Assembly (NCBI RefSeq): GCF_002499975.2 | Contig: NZ_CP052766.1 | Span: 2,852,001-2,916,000 of the forward strand | DNA from: Alteromonas pelagimontana | GTDB lineage: Bacteria; Pseudomonadota; Gammaproteobacteria; Enterobacterales; Alteromonadaceae | Reading direction: 5' to 3' | DNA: 64,000 bases | Part shown: positions 17,817 to 26,000 of the stretch, piece by piece | Position numbering within the stretch: the first letter of the stretch is position 1 | Layout of the letters: each line of letters starts with the position of its first letter | Made by a program: the position numbers and the translations under genes | The notes under the pieces: model-generated | Told to the model about the DNA's origin: nothing | Databases searched by the model: none | The model's input: the letters and a program-made list of their open reading frames with translations, nothing else

Positions 17817-19523
17817 ATGGATATTCAAACACTAACGTTTCTCATAGTAGGTGCAACATTTGTTCTATATATCGCCATCGCAGTATGGGCTCGCGCAGGC
17901 ACCACTAACGACTTTTATGTTGCTGGCGGTGGCGTACATCCGGTAATGAACGGTATGGCAACCGCTGCAGACTGGATGTCGGCGGCCTCATTTATTTCCA
18001 TGGCCGGTTTAATTTCTTTTATGGGATACGATGGTGCCGTTTACCTTATGGGCTGGACGGGCGGCTATGTACTGTTAGCCTTGTGTCTTGCTCCTTACCT
18101 GCGTAAATTCGGCAAGTTCACTGTACCGGATTTCATCGGCGACCGCTACTATTCACAGACTGCACGAACGGTGGCGGTGGTGTGTGCCATTTTCGTCTGT
18201 TTTACTTATGTAGCAGGGCAGATGCGCGGTGTCGGCGTGGTATTTAGCCGCTTTCTCGAAGTGGATATTGTAACCGGTGTTCTCATCGGCATGGCAATTG
18301 TGTTCTTCTATACTGTACTGGGCGGAATGAAGGGCATTACCTACACACAAGTTGCACAGTTTTGCGTAATGATTTTCGCTTATATCGTTCCAGCCGTGTT
18401 CATCTCAATTATGGTTACCGGGCACATCCTTCCGCAAACCGGTTTTGGTGCTACCATTGCCGATGGCTCCGGGGTCTACATGCTCGAAAAGCTTGATGCG
18501 CTCTCGACGGACCTAGGCTTTAATGAATACACATCGGGCACAAAAAGTACCATAGATGTATTTTTTATTACCTGCGCCCTAATGGTAGGTACTGCCGGGT
18601 TACCTCATGTTATTGTTCGGTTTTTCACCGTTCCCAAAGTGCACGATGCGCGTAAAAGTGCAGGGTGGGCATTGGCATTTATTGCTATTTTATATACTAC
18701 TGCACCGTCGTTAGCTGCATTCGCCCGCACCAATATGATTGAAACCATCAACGGTTCAGAAATGACAGGAACCAGTTATGCGCAGGCGCCTTCATGGATA
18801 AAAAACTGGGAAAAAACCGGTTTGATAGCGTGGGAAGACAAGAATAACGATGGCAAAATGTTTTATTCCGGAGACGAACGTAATGAGATGCAGGTTGACC
18901 GGGATATTATGGTTCTGGCCAATCCTGAAATTGCTAACTTGCCAGCCTGGGTGATTGCGTTAGTTGCTGCCGGGGGTGTTGCGGCGGCGTTATCGACTTC
19001 TGCAGGACTGCTGCTGGTTATTTCTACGTCAGTCTCACATGATTTGTTAAAACGGAATTTTGCGCCGAATATCACGGATAAGGCAGAATTATTTTATGCT
19101 CGACTAGCGGCGGGTGTCGCCATTGTCATCGCAGGTTATTTCGGTATTAATCCGCCGGGCTTTGTGGCGCAGGTGGTCGCCTTTGCCTTCGGCCTTGCGG
19201 CGTCCAGCTTCTTTCCTGCTATCATCATGGGTATCTTCAGCAAACGCATGAATGACAAAGGTGCAGTGGCTGGAATGATATGCGGTATTGCGTTCACTGC
19301 GGTGTACATTATCTACTTTAAGTTTATTAATCCTGCGGCCAACGTGCCGGAAAACTGGTTGTTAGGTGTCTCGCCAGAAGGTATTGGTACTATGGGCATG
19401 ATAGTTAATTTTGTTGTCGCCTACGCAGTATTCAAGATGACAGACGAAGCGCCACAAGATATTCAGGAACTGGTTGAAAGTATTCGTTTTCCTAAAGGGG
19501 CAGGAGAAGCATCCTCTCATTAG
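17817..19523 (+). CDS. Sodium:solute symporter, VC_2705 type (probable acetate/monocarboxylate uptake)
   Basis: A 568-residue inner-membrane transporter with about 13 helices and the SSS-family core (TAADWMSAASFISMAGLISFMGYDG, GGMKGITYTQVAQF, TAGLPHVIVRFFTVP). The VC_2705 subfamily carries an insert in the middle (here about residues 300-370, hydrophilic, including NNDGKMFYSGDERNEM) that is lacking in classical ActP. It would import a small carboxylate with Na+. Acetate is the natural guess given acs and the acetate-switch regulators close by, but the substrate is not established from sequence. Translation probably depends on the DUF4212 gene 4 bp upstream. Confidence 0.88.
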   Translation: MDIQTLTFLIVGATFVLYIAIAVWARAGTTNDFYVAGGGVHPVMNGMATAADWMSAASFISMAGLISFMGYDGAVYLMGWTGGYVLLALCLAPYLRKFGKFTVPDFIGDRYYSQTARTVAVVCAIFVCFTYVAGQMRGVGVVFSRFLEVDIVTGVLIGMAIVFFYTVLGGMKGITYTQVAQFCVMIFAYIVPAVFISIMVTGHILPQTGFGATIADGSGVYMLEKLDALSTDLGFNEYTSGTKSTIDVFFITCALMVGTAGLPHVIVRFFTVPKVHDARKSAGWALAFIAILYTTAPSLAAFARTNMIETINGSEMTGTSYAQAPSWIKNWEKTGLIAWEDKNNDGKMFYSGDERNEMQVDRDIMVLANPEIANLPAWVIALVAAGGVAAALSTSAGLLLVISTSVSHDLLKRNFAPNITDKAELFYARLAAGVAIVIAGYFGINPPGFVAQVVAFAFGLAASSFFPAIIMGIFSKRMNDKGAVAGMICGIAFTAVYIIYFKFINPAANVPENWLLGVSPEGIGTMGMIVNFVVAYAVFKMTDEAPQDIQELVESIRFPKGAGEASSH

Positions 19524-19550
19524 GCACTGTGAATAATTAAAATCATGAGC

Positions 19551-19580
19551 AAGGCTCACTATGGCAGTGGGCCTTTTCTT
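19551..19580 (+). terminator. Rho-independent terminator after the symporter gene
   Basis: Arms aaggctcact (19551-19560) and agtgggcctt (19566-19575), with one G-U pair, are followed by tttctttt. It lies between the symporter and the CBS/DUF294 gene. Confidence 0.8.
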
Positions 19581-19598
19581 TTGAGGTAAAGAAAACGC

Positions 19599-21431
19599 AT
19601 GAGCGCAATTCCACAGCAGGTCACCGATTTTCTAAAATCGTCGGCGCCCTTTGATCAAATGGATATTGATGGCTTAAAAGCATTAGCCAGCCACGCCAAT
19701 TTAATATATCTGGCTGGTGAGCAAAAACAGCAACTGCTAAAAGACAACCGGCAGTGCCTGTTCCTGATTCAAAGCGGCCAGTTCTCAGTTAAAGATTCTG
19801 ATCGGCCTGTCAGGCACGTTAGCGAAGGCGATTATTTTAATTACGCCGCTACTCTGGATAACGTGAGCTATCCGCTGGAGGTTAATGTTGACAAGCCCGG
19901 GCTAGTCTATTGTTTTCCACCTGAAGCATTTAAACGCACTTTGCATTATGGGTTTGTGGCTGACTTTTTCCGCGGCACCCGTGCTGATATGCTACAAAAT
20001 CAGGCTGTCGTCGAGTCAAACTCCATGTGGCTGTACAAGCCGCTAAACGAAGTGATGGCGTCAGCGCCCGTTTGGGCTGACAAAGCCACAAGTATTCGTG
20101 ACGCCGCCTTATTAATGACCGAGAAAAACGTGTCTTCGTTGCTGATAACTGCCGCAGAAAAAGTTGTGGGGATTGTGACAGACCGCGATTTGCGTAGCCG
20201 CGTATTGGCAGCAGGGGTGGGTTCGGAATGTCCGGTAAGTGACATCATGACAGAAAAGCCGGCGATGATTAGCCAAGGCCGAACGCTGTTTGACGCAATA
20301 GCGCTAATGAGCGAACGTAATATTCATCATCTCCCGGTAATTGACCGCTCTACCCGCCAGCCCGTGGGAATGATCACCACCTCCGATGTCATTCGCCATC
20401 AGCGCGGCAATGTGTTGTTCATTATTGGAGAATTGGCCAAAGCAGGCAATTTATATGAGCTGACACGCCTTTCCTGGCAAATTCCACACTATTTAGCGAC
20501 TCACGCTAAAAGACCGGGGGATTTTGACATCGCCGGTAAGGTGCTGTCTCAGGCTACGGACATTATGACTCGCAAGCTGATCGACTTTTTTCAGCGTGAG
20601 CAGGGCAGAGCGCCCATGGCGTATGCCTGGGTCGTGTATGGCTCGCAAGCTCGGGAAGATCAAACCATGGGGTCAGATCAAGACAACGGGTTACTCCTTG
20701 CCCGAGAACCGGATGCCGAAGAAGCAACCTATTTTGCCGCAATGGCAGAGTATGTATGTAATGGGCTGGCCAAGTGTGGCATAAAGTTGTGCGCCGGTAA
20801 CATTATGGCGTCTAATCCTGAACTTCGACTGTCGCTTACTCAGGCGATCCAAGAAGCGCAACGCTGGATAAACCAGCCTACCAGAGCGGCGATTTTACAC
20901 TTTAATATATTTTTAGATGCCCGTTGTGCCGCTGGCGATGCCGATCTGTTTCGTTCATTACAGCAAGCCCGCGCGCCTTTGTTGCAACAGAAAATGTTTC
21001 TGGCCGCCCTCGCCAGGCACAATAACGAAATATCAGTTCCGCTATCTATGTTCCAAAAATTTGTTTATGAAAAGGGGAGCAGGGAAGAGGTTATCGACCT
21101 GAAAGTTCGCGCAATTGCATTAATTAATAATGTAGTCAGAATTTACGCACTGGCTAACGGCGTCTCGTTGCCTTCAACCCTCGCGAGGCTGGCTAGTTTA
21201 CCCGCCGGTTCAGGACTTTCTACCAGAGATGGCGAGAATCTAAGAGATATTTGGCTCTTTTTGAACCGTTTACGCTGGCGGCACCAATTAGCCAAGAATG
21301 TCACCGACAATCTTGTTGCCGTGAGCGAACTATCTTCAATTGAAAGACACCAGTTAAAGGCGGCGTTCAAAGCAATAGATCGCGCTCAACAGGCTGCTGT
21401 TATGAATTTCGCTGGTGGTATGAGCCAGTGA
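19599..21431 (+). CDS. cNMP-binding / CBS-pair / DUF294 nucleotidyltransferase-like protein
   Basis: A 610-residue cytoplasmic protein. In order it has a cyclic-nucleotide-binding-like beta roll (about 20-120), a CBS pair (about 150-270, with TDRDLRSRV and TTSDVIRHQ), a DUF294 nucleotidyltransferase-like domain with GSQARE (348-353) and the acidic GSDQDNGLL (DQD 360-362), then a helical DUF294_C domain. The combination suggests an adenine-nucleotide-sensing regulator that may nucleotidylylate a partner, but the activity is unproven. Homologues are often next to SSS symporter and acetate genes, as here. Its stop overlaps the exonuclease start as GTGA, indicating coupled translation. Confidence 0.88.
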   Translation: MSAIPQQVTDFLKSSAPFDQMDIDGLKALASHANLIYLAGEQKQQLLKDNRQCLFLIQSGQFSVKDSDRPVRHVSEGDYFNYAATLDNVSYPLEVNVDKPGLVYCFPPEAFKRTLHYGFVADFFRGTRADMLQNQAVVESNSMWLYKPLNEVMASAPVWADKATSIRDAALLMTEKNVSSLLITAAEKVVGIVTDRDLRSRVLAAGVGSECPVSDIMTEKPAMISQGRTLFDAIALMSERNIHHLPVIDRSTRQPVGMITTSDVIRHQRGNVLFIIGELAKAGNLYELTRLSWQIPHYLATHAKRPGDFDIAGKVLSQATDIMTRKLIDFFQREQGRAPMAYAWVVYGSQAREDQTMGSDQDNGLLLAREPDAEEATYFAAMAEYVCNGLAKCGIKLCAGNIMASNPELRLSLTQAIQEAQRWINQPTRAAILHFNIFLDARCAAGDADLFRSLQQARAPLLQQKMFLAALARHNNEISVPLSMFQKFVYEKGSREEVIDLKVRAIALINNVVRIYALANGVSLPSTLARLASLPAGSGLSTRDGENLRDIWLFLNRLRWRHQLAKNVTDNLVAVSELSSIERHQLKAAFKAIDRAQQAAVMNFAGGMSQ

Positions 21432-22132
21432 GAAATCCGCGGGTATTGTGGCAAAAGCTATTGTGGACAATTTCACCTGCAGCATTTCTGTTGCCTGCTT
21501 CATGGCAGCAACGGGCAATGGCAGAGGTTCCCCTGTTGGCGCTTGATTTTGAACTGACGTCGCTAGATGTCAATGAAGCCAATATTACTTCAGTGGGATG
21601 GGTTGCAGGTAAGGGGGGAAGTATAGCGTTGGATTCTGCGTATTATGAAGTTGTACGTAGCGACGGCGGCCTGGCGCAAAGTCCGGTAATTCATGGGCTT
21701 ATTCAAGCCGATATCTCGAACGGTGTGCCAGTGAAACAAGTACTTGACGTCCTGGTGCCGCTGCTTAATTCCCACATAATAGTTTGCCATAACGCGAAAC
21801 TGGATATGGCAGTGCTGCACAGGTTGATGCAAAAGCAGAACTGTTTTGCTGCTGACGTGGTGATTCTGGATACAATGAAATTTGCTATATATCAGCTTAA
21901 AAAGCATCACGAAGTGCTGCCATTGCAAAGTGCCACATTACCCGTTTGCCGAGAGCGCTTAGGTTTACCAGACGCGCCAGCTCACAATGCACTGGACGAC
22001 GCAATGGCTACATTACAACTGTGGTTTGCGCAACTTCACCAGCTAAGTAGCGGTCAAAACACGAAAATGAAGGATTTAGTCCATACGGGGGGATTGTCGA
22101 CAGAAAATTTGGGAAAAATTCCCGATGGGTAA
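21428..22132 (+). CDS. DEDDh 3'-5' exonuclease, DnaQ-like
   Basis: A 234-residue protein of the DnaQ-like exonuclease superfamily. The acidic residues are in ALDFELTSLD (ExoI), CHNAKLDMAVL (ExoII) and APAHNALDDAMAT (ExoIIIepsilon, the His placing it in the DEDDh group). It lacks the partner-binding tail of the polymerase III epsilon subunit and has an extra basic N-terminus of about 35 residues. The start is GTG 21428, overlapping the upstream stop by 4 nt. Pairing with the CBS/DUF294 gene is recurrent in gammaproteobacteria, but the shared role is unknown. Confidence 0.87.
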   Translation: MRNPRVLWQKLLWTISPAAFLLPASWQQRAMAEVPLLALDFELTSLDVNEANITSVGWVAGKGGSIALDSAYYEVVRSDGGLAQSPVIHGLIQADISNGVPVKQVLDVLVPLLNSHIIVCHNAKLDMAVLHRLMQKQNCFAADVVILDTMKFAIYQLKKHHEVLPLQSATLPVCRERLGLPDAPAHNALDDAMATLQLWFAQLHQLSSGQNTKMKDLVHTGGLSTENLGKIPDG

Positions 22133-22161
22133 TTGACAAATCTTTGTGCTCAGCGTAAATT
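22133..22161 (+). promoter_or_regulatory. sigma70-type promoter of the tRNA-Leu gene
   Basis: TTGACA (22133-22138), a 17-bp spacer, then TAAATT (22156-22161). Transcription would begin near 22168, followed by a G/C-rich discriminator, about 45 bp ahead of the mature tRNA. Confidence 0.75.
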
Positions 22162-22211
22162 GCGCTCCCACAACGCAATGGGCTTTAAGCTGAATTTTTT
22201 TGCGTTGTAAT

Positions 22212-22298
22212 GCCCAGGTGGTGAAATTGGTAGACACGCTAGCTTCAGGTGCTAGTGCTCGCAAGGGCGTGGCGGTTCAAGTCCGCCCCTGGGCACCA
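22212..22298 (+). tRNA. tRNA-Leu (anticodon CAG)
   Basis: An 87-nt gene with encoded CCA. The acceptor stem is GCCCAGG / CCTGGGC with discriminator A (22295). The D loop has the class II form ATTGGTAGACAC. The anticodon stem is CTAGC / GCTAG with loop TTCAGGT, giving anticodon CAG at 22246-22248 (reads CUG). A long variable arm (GTGCTCGCAAGGGCGT) and the TTCAAGT T loop confirm a leucine tRNA. It stands alone, without a neighbouring tRNA or an integrase. Confidence 0.96.
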
Positions 22299-22340
22299 TT
22301 CTTATAAGGCTGAATCCAGTCTGCATTTATTCCATATATT

Positions 22341-22454
22341 TTAAGCTTGATAAACTTGGCGGGCTAATTCAGCCGAAAATCGCAGATTTTCGTCGTTCGC
22401 CTGCGCACGAAGCAGTGCTTGTAAAGAAGGTTGCTGTCGGTGTTGTAGTACCAT
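22341..22454 (-). CDS. Possible 37-residue small protein
   Basis: A short frame on the minus strand, ATG 22454 to TAA 22341, preceded by a strong ribosome site (aaaggggaaaaa) 6-8 nt upstream. The product is polar and mostly helical (HRQQPSLQALLRAQAND), with no signal peptide, membrane helix or family that I recognise. It lies between tRNA-Leu and a divergent membrane-protein gene. The ribosome site is the main evidence; the frame could be chance. Confidence 0.35.
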   Translation of the reverse strand: MVLQHRQQPSLQALLRAQANDENLRFSAELARQVYQA

Positions 22455-22578
22455 TTTTTCCCCTTTAGTATTAAATGAAATACCGTGCAAATAATTTGCA
22501 TACCGAAGCTGGGCGCTAAGCGCTTCATTTTTTGTGTGTTGACTATATAGTGTGCAGCTCTTCCAATGAGGTAGTCCC

Positions 22579-23316
22579 ATGCACATTAATACAAAGCTTG
22601 AAAAGCAGGACTATATCAACGCCTACAAGAATATGTTTGCTTTCGTGGTAAAGCGGCCAGTAATTATGGCTTTTGCGTTGATGTCCTGTTTCCTGGTAAC
22701 CACTATTCCCTTTGCCATGTTTCCAGTGAAAATGGCCGGATTCGCTGCTTTGGTTGCGCTGATGGTCTGTTTGGTAACGACTCACTACCGTACCGGTTCG
22801 TTGGAAACCTTAATACAAGAGCTGCAATTCCAGCAGCGCATTTACTTGCCTGCGATCGTTGCTGTCGCTAGCTTGAGTTGGTTGGGCTTTATGGTTGCTG
22901 AGTTCATTGTTAGCCTTTTAAACGAAAATACCGTTGCAGCGCAAAGTGCTATCCAAGCCTCGCAAGCTGAGCCTTTATACAGTACCACACTATTAGCGGC
23001 TGTTATTGCTGCCGCGTTAATCTGCGTAGCACAAGTGATGCCCTTTGTTTTGGCACTGTTTTGCCATGGTCTTGATATATCAAAAGGACAAGGCGAAAAT
23101 ATCTGGTGGGCATTGATTACAAACTTACGCACCTTCGCGGCATTTGTACCCATTGCGCAACTGGTACCTATCGCTGTTGTATTTTCTGTCGACTTAACTG
23201 CCTTGATTGTACTTTTCGGTGGGATGTACAGCACATTCCTGCTTTTTATCGTGTTTAATATCGAACCAAAAACTGCAGAAAAGGCCTCTTCACTTACGCT
23301 GATAGAACAACTATAA
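22579..23316 (+). CDS. Hypothetical polytopic membrane protein
   Basis: A 245-residue protein with about six hydrophobic helices (near 27-46, 49-68, 90-112, 137-165, 185-205 and 208-228). A cytoplasmic N-terminus contains DYINAYKNMFAFVVKRP. The layout resembles BPSS1780-like / DUF-type inner-membrane proteins, but I do not recognise a function. ATG 22579 is preceded by gaggtag at normal spacing. It is followed by a hairpin and the convergent MAPEG gene. Confidence 0.7.
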   Translation: MHINTKLEKQDYINAYKNMFAFVVKRPVIMAFALMSCFLVTTIPFAMFPVKMAGFAALVALMVCLVTTHYRTGSLETLIQELQFQQRIYLPAIVAVASLSWLGFMVAEFIVSLLNENTVAAQSAIQASQAEPLYSTTLLAAVIAAALICVAQVMPFVLALFCHGLDISKGQGENIWWALITNLRTFAAFVPIAQLVPIAVVFSVDLTALIVLFGGMYSTFLLFIVFNIEPKTAEKASSLTLIEQL

Positions 23317-23338
23317 AAGATAGAATCTTGCTAATAGT

Positions 23339-23365
23339 GCCTCACCGCAAGCAGTAGGGTGAGGC
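23339..23365. terminator. Hairpin terminator between convergent genes
   Basis: Arms GCCTCACC (23339-23346) and GGTGAGGC (23358-23365) lie between the membrane protein and the MAPEG gene, with a short T-rich stretch following on the plus strand. Confidence 0.6.
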
Positions 23366-23373
23366 TTCTGCGT

Positions 23374-23790
23374 TTAAAGTAACTGCAGCGCCACAATAAC
23401 AAACAATGCCAGATTGGCTAACCAGCCGATAAGGTAAAAATAGCTGCGGGCGCTTGGGTTCTTATTGGTTGCAATAGCATAATAAAGGGCCATGTGAAAT
23501 AAGCGTGCAATAGCATAGACCCATACGACTATTGCCAGTGTATCAGGCGCTACGCCGATAAACATTGCCAATAGTGCTGGAATAACGAACACCGCAAGAT
23601 TTTCCAGCGAATTTTGCTGGGTACGATAACTTCTGAAAATAAAAGATTCGTGGCCTAGACTTTCATCCATTTTCCCTGGCACCGGGTTTGCCTGCTTACG
23701 ATGTGCAAGAGCTGCAACAAAACCCTGAGCAAATACCGTAAGTAATATCAGCCACAGGCCCCAGATAGATAAGTTGTAGGTCAGAAACAT
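23374..23790 (-). CDS. MAPEG-family membrane protein
   Basis: A 138-residue protein with four membrane helices, as in MAPEG proteins (membrane-associated eicosanoid/glutathione metabolism). The typical RxxNxxEN-like element appears as RTQQNSLENLAVFV, followed by the third-helix motif VWVYAIARLFHMALYYA. Bacterial members are usually of unknown substrate, some with glutathione transferase activity. It lies near grxB on the same strand, but they are separated by about 260 bp, so a shared operon is not indicated. Confidence 0.82.
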   Translation of the reverse strand: MFLTYNLSIWGLWLILLTVFAQGFVAALAHRKQANPVPGKMDESLGHESFIFRSYRTQQNSLENLAVFVIPALLAMFIGVAPDTLAIVVWVYAIARLFHMALYYAIATNKNPSARSYFYLIGWLANLALFVIVALQLL

Positions 23791-24048
23791 AGAGCTTTCC
23801 TCAAATTATAGTCCTAATCATTTCGTGATTAAATCCAGGAAAGATCAGCTTTCATTAAACTTTAATCATGAAGGCAGTATCGGGCAGAAGCAGCCGCTTT
23901 TATAACGCAATCCATGCGCCTGGCTTCGGTAATGCTTACCCGCTATGGCGCCTAACTACTCACATTTACTCAGCAGTTGTTATCCTAAAATTCAGGTCAG
24001 GTTACTACGCCGTTAGATGCTTTAGCGCCGGCGAAAATGCGGCAAATA

Positions 24049-24705
24049 TTAAACCGCTACATCGGTATACAGTTTTACCTTGGTAAGAGAGGCCACATTC
24101 CCAATGTATTGTTCAAGCTCTGAGGGAATCGCTAAATCTTTTACCATTGTCAGGTTTCGAAGCGTGGGAAACAAATGCACATCGTTCCAGCCTAGTTGAT
24201 TCATTTGCTGTCTTGGCAGCGGTGGCACCGGCATGGACCCCAAGGCTTCTTCGACCGCCTTCCGATGCTTGTCTGTGTTGTTCATCGCGTCTTCAAAGCT
24301 CATACCTAACGATTTTTCCTTTTTCTTCTGGAAATAATCCTTAGCACTTTGCGTATTAAATTCGGGCTGCTCAATCATGATATTGCGAGGATAAAGTAGT
24401 GCGCTTATATCATCGTACACAGCATCTAACGCTGACGTATATCTTTCATACTCGTTAGCCGGCAACATCTTCTTTCCGGCAGCCCCAAGCTCCTCAAATT
24501 TCTTCGCGATATCCAGGCTTTCGCCCATTGCTGAACCATCGTCGAATTCAAGAATTGGAACCATTTTGGCGTCTATCAAGCGGAAGCAGGTTTCCTCATC
24601 ATCATTTAGCAGATAAACCTTTTTGTGTTCTACATCCATATAATTGGCCACCATGTCGGCACGTACGCAGTAAGGGCAATGAAGATATTGATAAAGTGTA
24701 AGCAT
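24049..24705 (-). CDS. grxB: Glutaredoxin 2
   Basis: A 218-residue GST-fold glutaredoxin. The thioredoxin-like N-terminus carries the CPYC active site (C10/C13), the cis-Pro loop MVPILEFDDG and the MGESLDIA segment. The C-terminal half is helical and includes the family element DVHLFPTLRNLTMVKDLAIPSE. Length matches E. coli GrxB (215). It reduces disulfides with glutathione in the cytoplasm. I chose ATG 24705 rather than an in-frame start at 24738 because GGAGAG lies 7 nt upstream and the mature start MLTLYQYLHCPYC fits the family. Confidence 0.9.
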   Translation of the reverse strand: MLTLYQYLHCPYCVRADMVANYMDVEHKKVYLLNDDEETCFRLIDAKMVPILEFDDGSAMGESLDIAKKFEELGAAGKKMLPANEYERYTSALDAVYDDISALLYPRNIMIEQPEFNTQSAKDYFQKKKEKSLGMSFEDAMNNTDKHRKAVEEALGSMPVPPLPRQQMNQLGWNDVHLFPTLRNLTMVKDLAIPSELEQYIGNVASLTKVKLYTDVAV

Positions 24706-24943
24706 TACGCTCTCCTTATTCTCTGTTAGATTTTCCAATTAATATCAATCCCTGTTGACGATTTATCATCGTAGACTGATATAACACTGCCGTTGGGGCG
24801 AAGACAGCCTTTAAAGCCATTTTGGCAGTGATGTCAACCCTTGGTACGCCCAAAACCGAAGTTCCGCTCAACATGGGCTATGGGATAGAAAGTAACGTAA
24901 TCGATTATCGCTTAACTTTCGCTTCAACGACTACTAGCGTTCC

Positions 24944-25768
24944 TCATTGCCAGCTGGCGGTAATTTCAGAAGCGGTATCTGTAGCCTCAGAATTGTGCTG
25001 CGGCAATTTTTCTATTTCATTTAAAAGTGCGGCAAACTGCTTGCTGATTTTATGACTTGGCGCGTAATAAGGCAGTGGCAGACGGTGAGAGTGAGATTCT
25101 TTCACTTTTACTGTAGCGCTAAGACGGTTGGTAAACACGGGCAGGCTTTTCGCCTCTAATTCAGCAATAAGTTGGAAGGGTAAGTTTGCCTGCGGATTAA
25201 ACTGATTAATGACAATACCTTCCAGCGCGAGTTCGGGATTGTGATCGGTTTTAAGTTCCATCACATTTTCCAATAAACGCTCTATTGCCTGCACTGAAAA
25301 GCCGTCGCAATCAAAGGGAATGATAAAAGAATCTGCCGCTATTAAAGCAGCCTTGGAATAAAAATTAAAATTGGGAGGCGTATCAATGTAAACCCGATCA
25401 AAACGTCCTTCCATTGCGCCCAGCGTCTCTTTCAGTTTAAACATTTTGTAGCGTGATTCCAGTTCTCGTTCAATATCAGCCAGACTGGGGTGCGCCGGGA
25501 GCACAGAGAGATTTTCTATAGCCGTGGGTTGAACGAAAGCCTCCGGTGGCATGGGTTTGGAAAACCAACCCACGATCTGCTTGAACATATCGGCTACCGT
25601 AAGCGTATCTTCAACAATATCTACGCCCACGTAATGAGTGCTGTTGCCTTGCGCGTCTAAATCGACCAGAAGAGTTCTGTAACCCTGTTTTGCGCTTTGA
25701 GCTGCCAGATTTGCGCTAATTGTCGATTTTCCCACGCCCCCTTTTTGATTGAAAACAACACGTTTCAT
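24944..25768 (-). CDS. Orphan ParA-family ATPase
   Basis: A 274-residue deviant Walker ATPase. KGGVGKST (9-16) is the Walker A box with signature Lys, VDLDAQGNSTHYVG is Walker A', and YIDTPPNF is Walker B. No parB or parS-like gene or site lies beside it, so this is probably not chromosome segregation. Orphan members position large complexes or act in regulation. I chose ATG 25768, which has AAGGA 6 nt upstream and gives a normal N-terminus (MKRVVFNQKGGVGKS). It is monocistronic. Confidence 0.88.
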   Translation of the reverse strand: MKRVVFNQKGGVGKSTISANLAAQSAKQGYRTLLVDLDAQGNSTHYVGVDIVEDTLTVADMFKQIVGWFSKPMPPEAFVQPTAIENLSVLPAHPSLADIERELESRYKMFKLKETLGAMEGRFDRVYIDTPPNFNFYSKAALIAADSFIIPFDCDGFSVQAIERLLENVMELKTDHNPELALEGIVINQFNPQANLPFQLIAELEAKSLPVFTNRLSATVKVKESHSHRLPLPYYAPSHKISKQFAALLNEIEKLPQHNSEATDTASEITASWQ

Positions 25769-26000
25769 AGTTGTCCTTAGCTGGTGGAATGCTATCGATA
25801 ATTTGCAGTATAAAATATGCACAGAACCAGCAAGAAATGTAAAGGGATATAGAGAAATTTCATCGATTGGTAACAGTGATGTTGTTTGCCTGACGCTATA
25901 TCGTCTGCTTCACGAAATACCCCCTAAGTGGGAATGAATGTGAATAAAATGTAAATTGTGCTATAGTTAGGCAAGGGCTTATTATTGCCGAGGCTATTGT

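Noticed and set aside
22212..22298. tRNA-Leu as an integration site for a genomic island
   Set aside because: No integrase gene and no repeat of the tRNA 3' end seen nearby.
23791..24048. Plus-strand 72-codon frame between the MAPEG and grxB genes
   Set aside because: No ribosome site and it runs into the 3' end of grxB.
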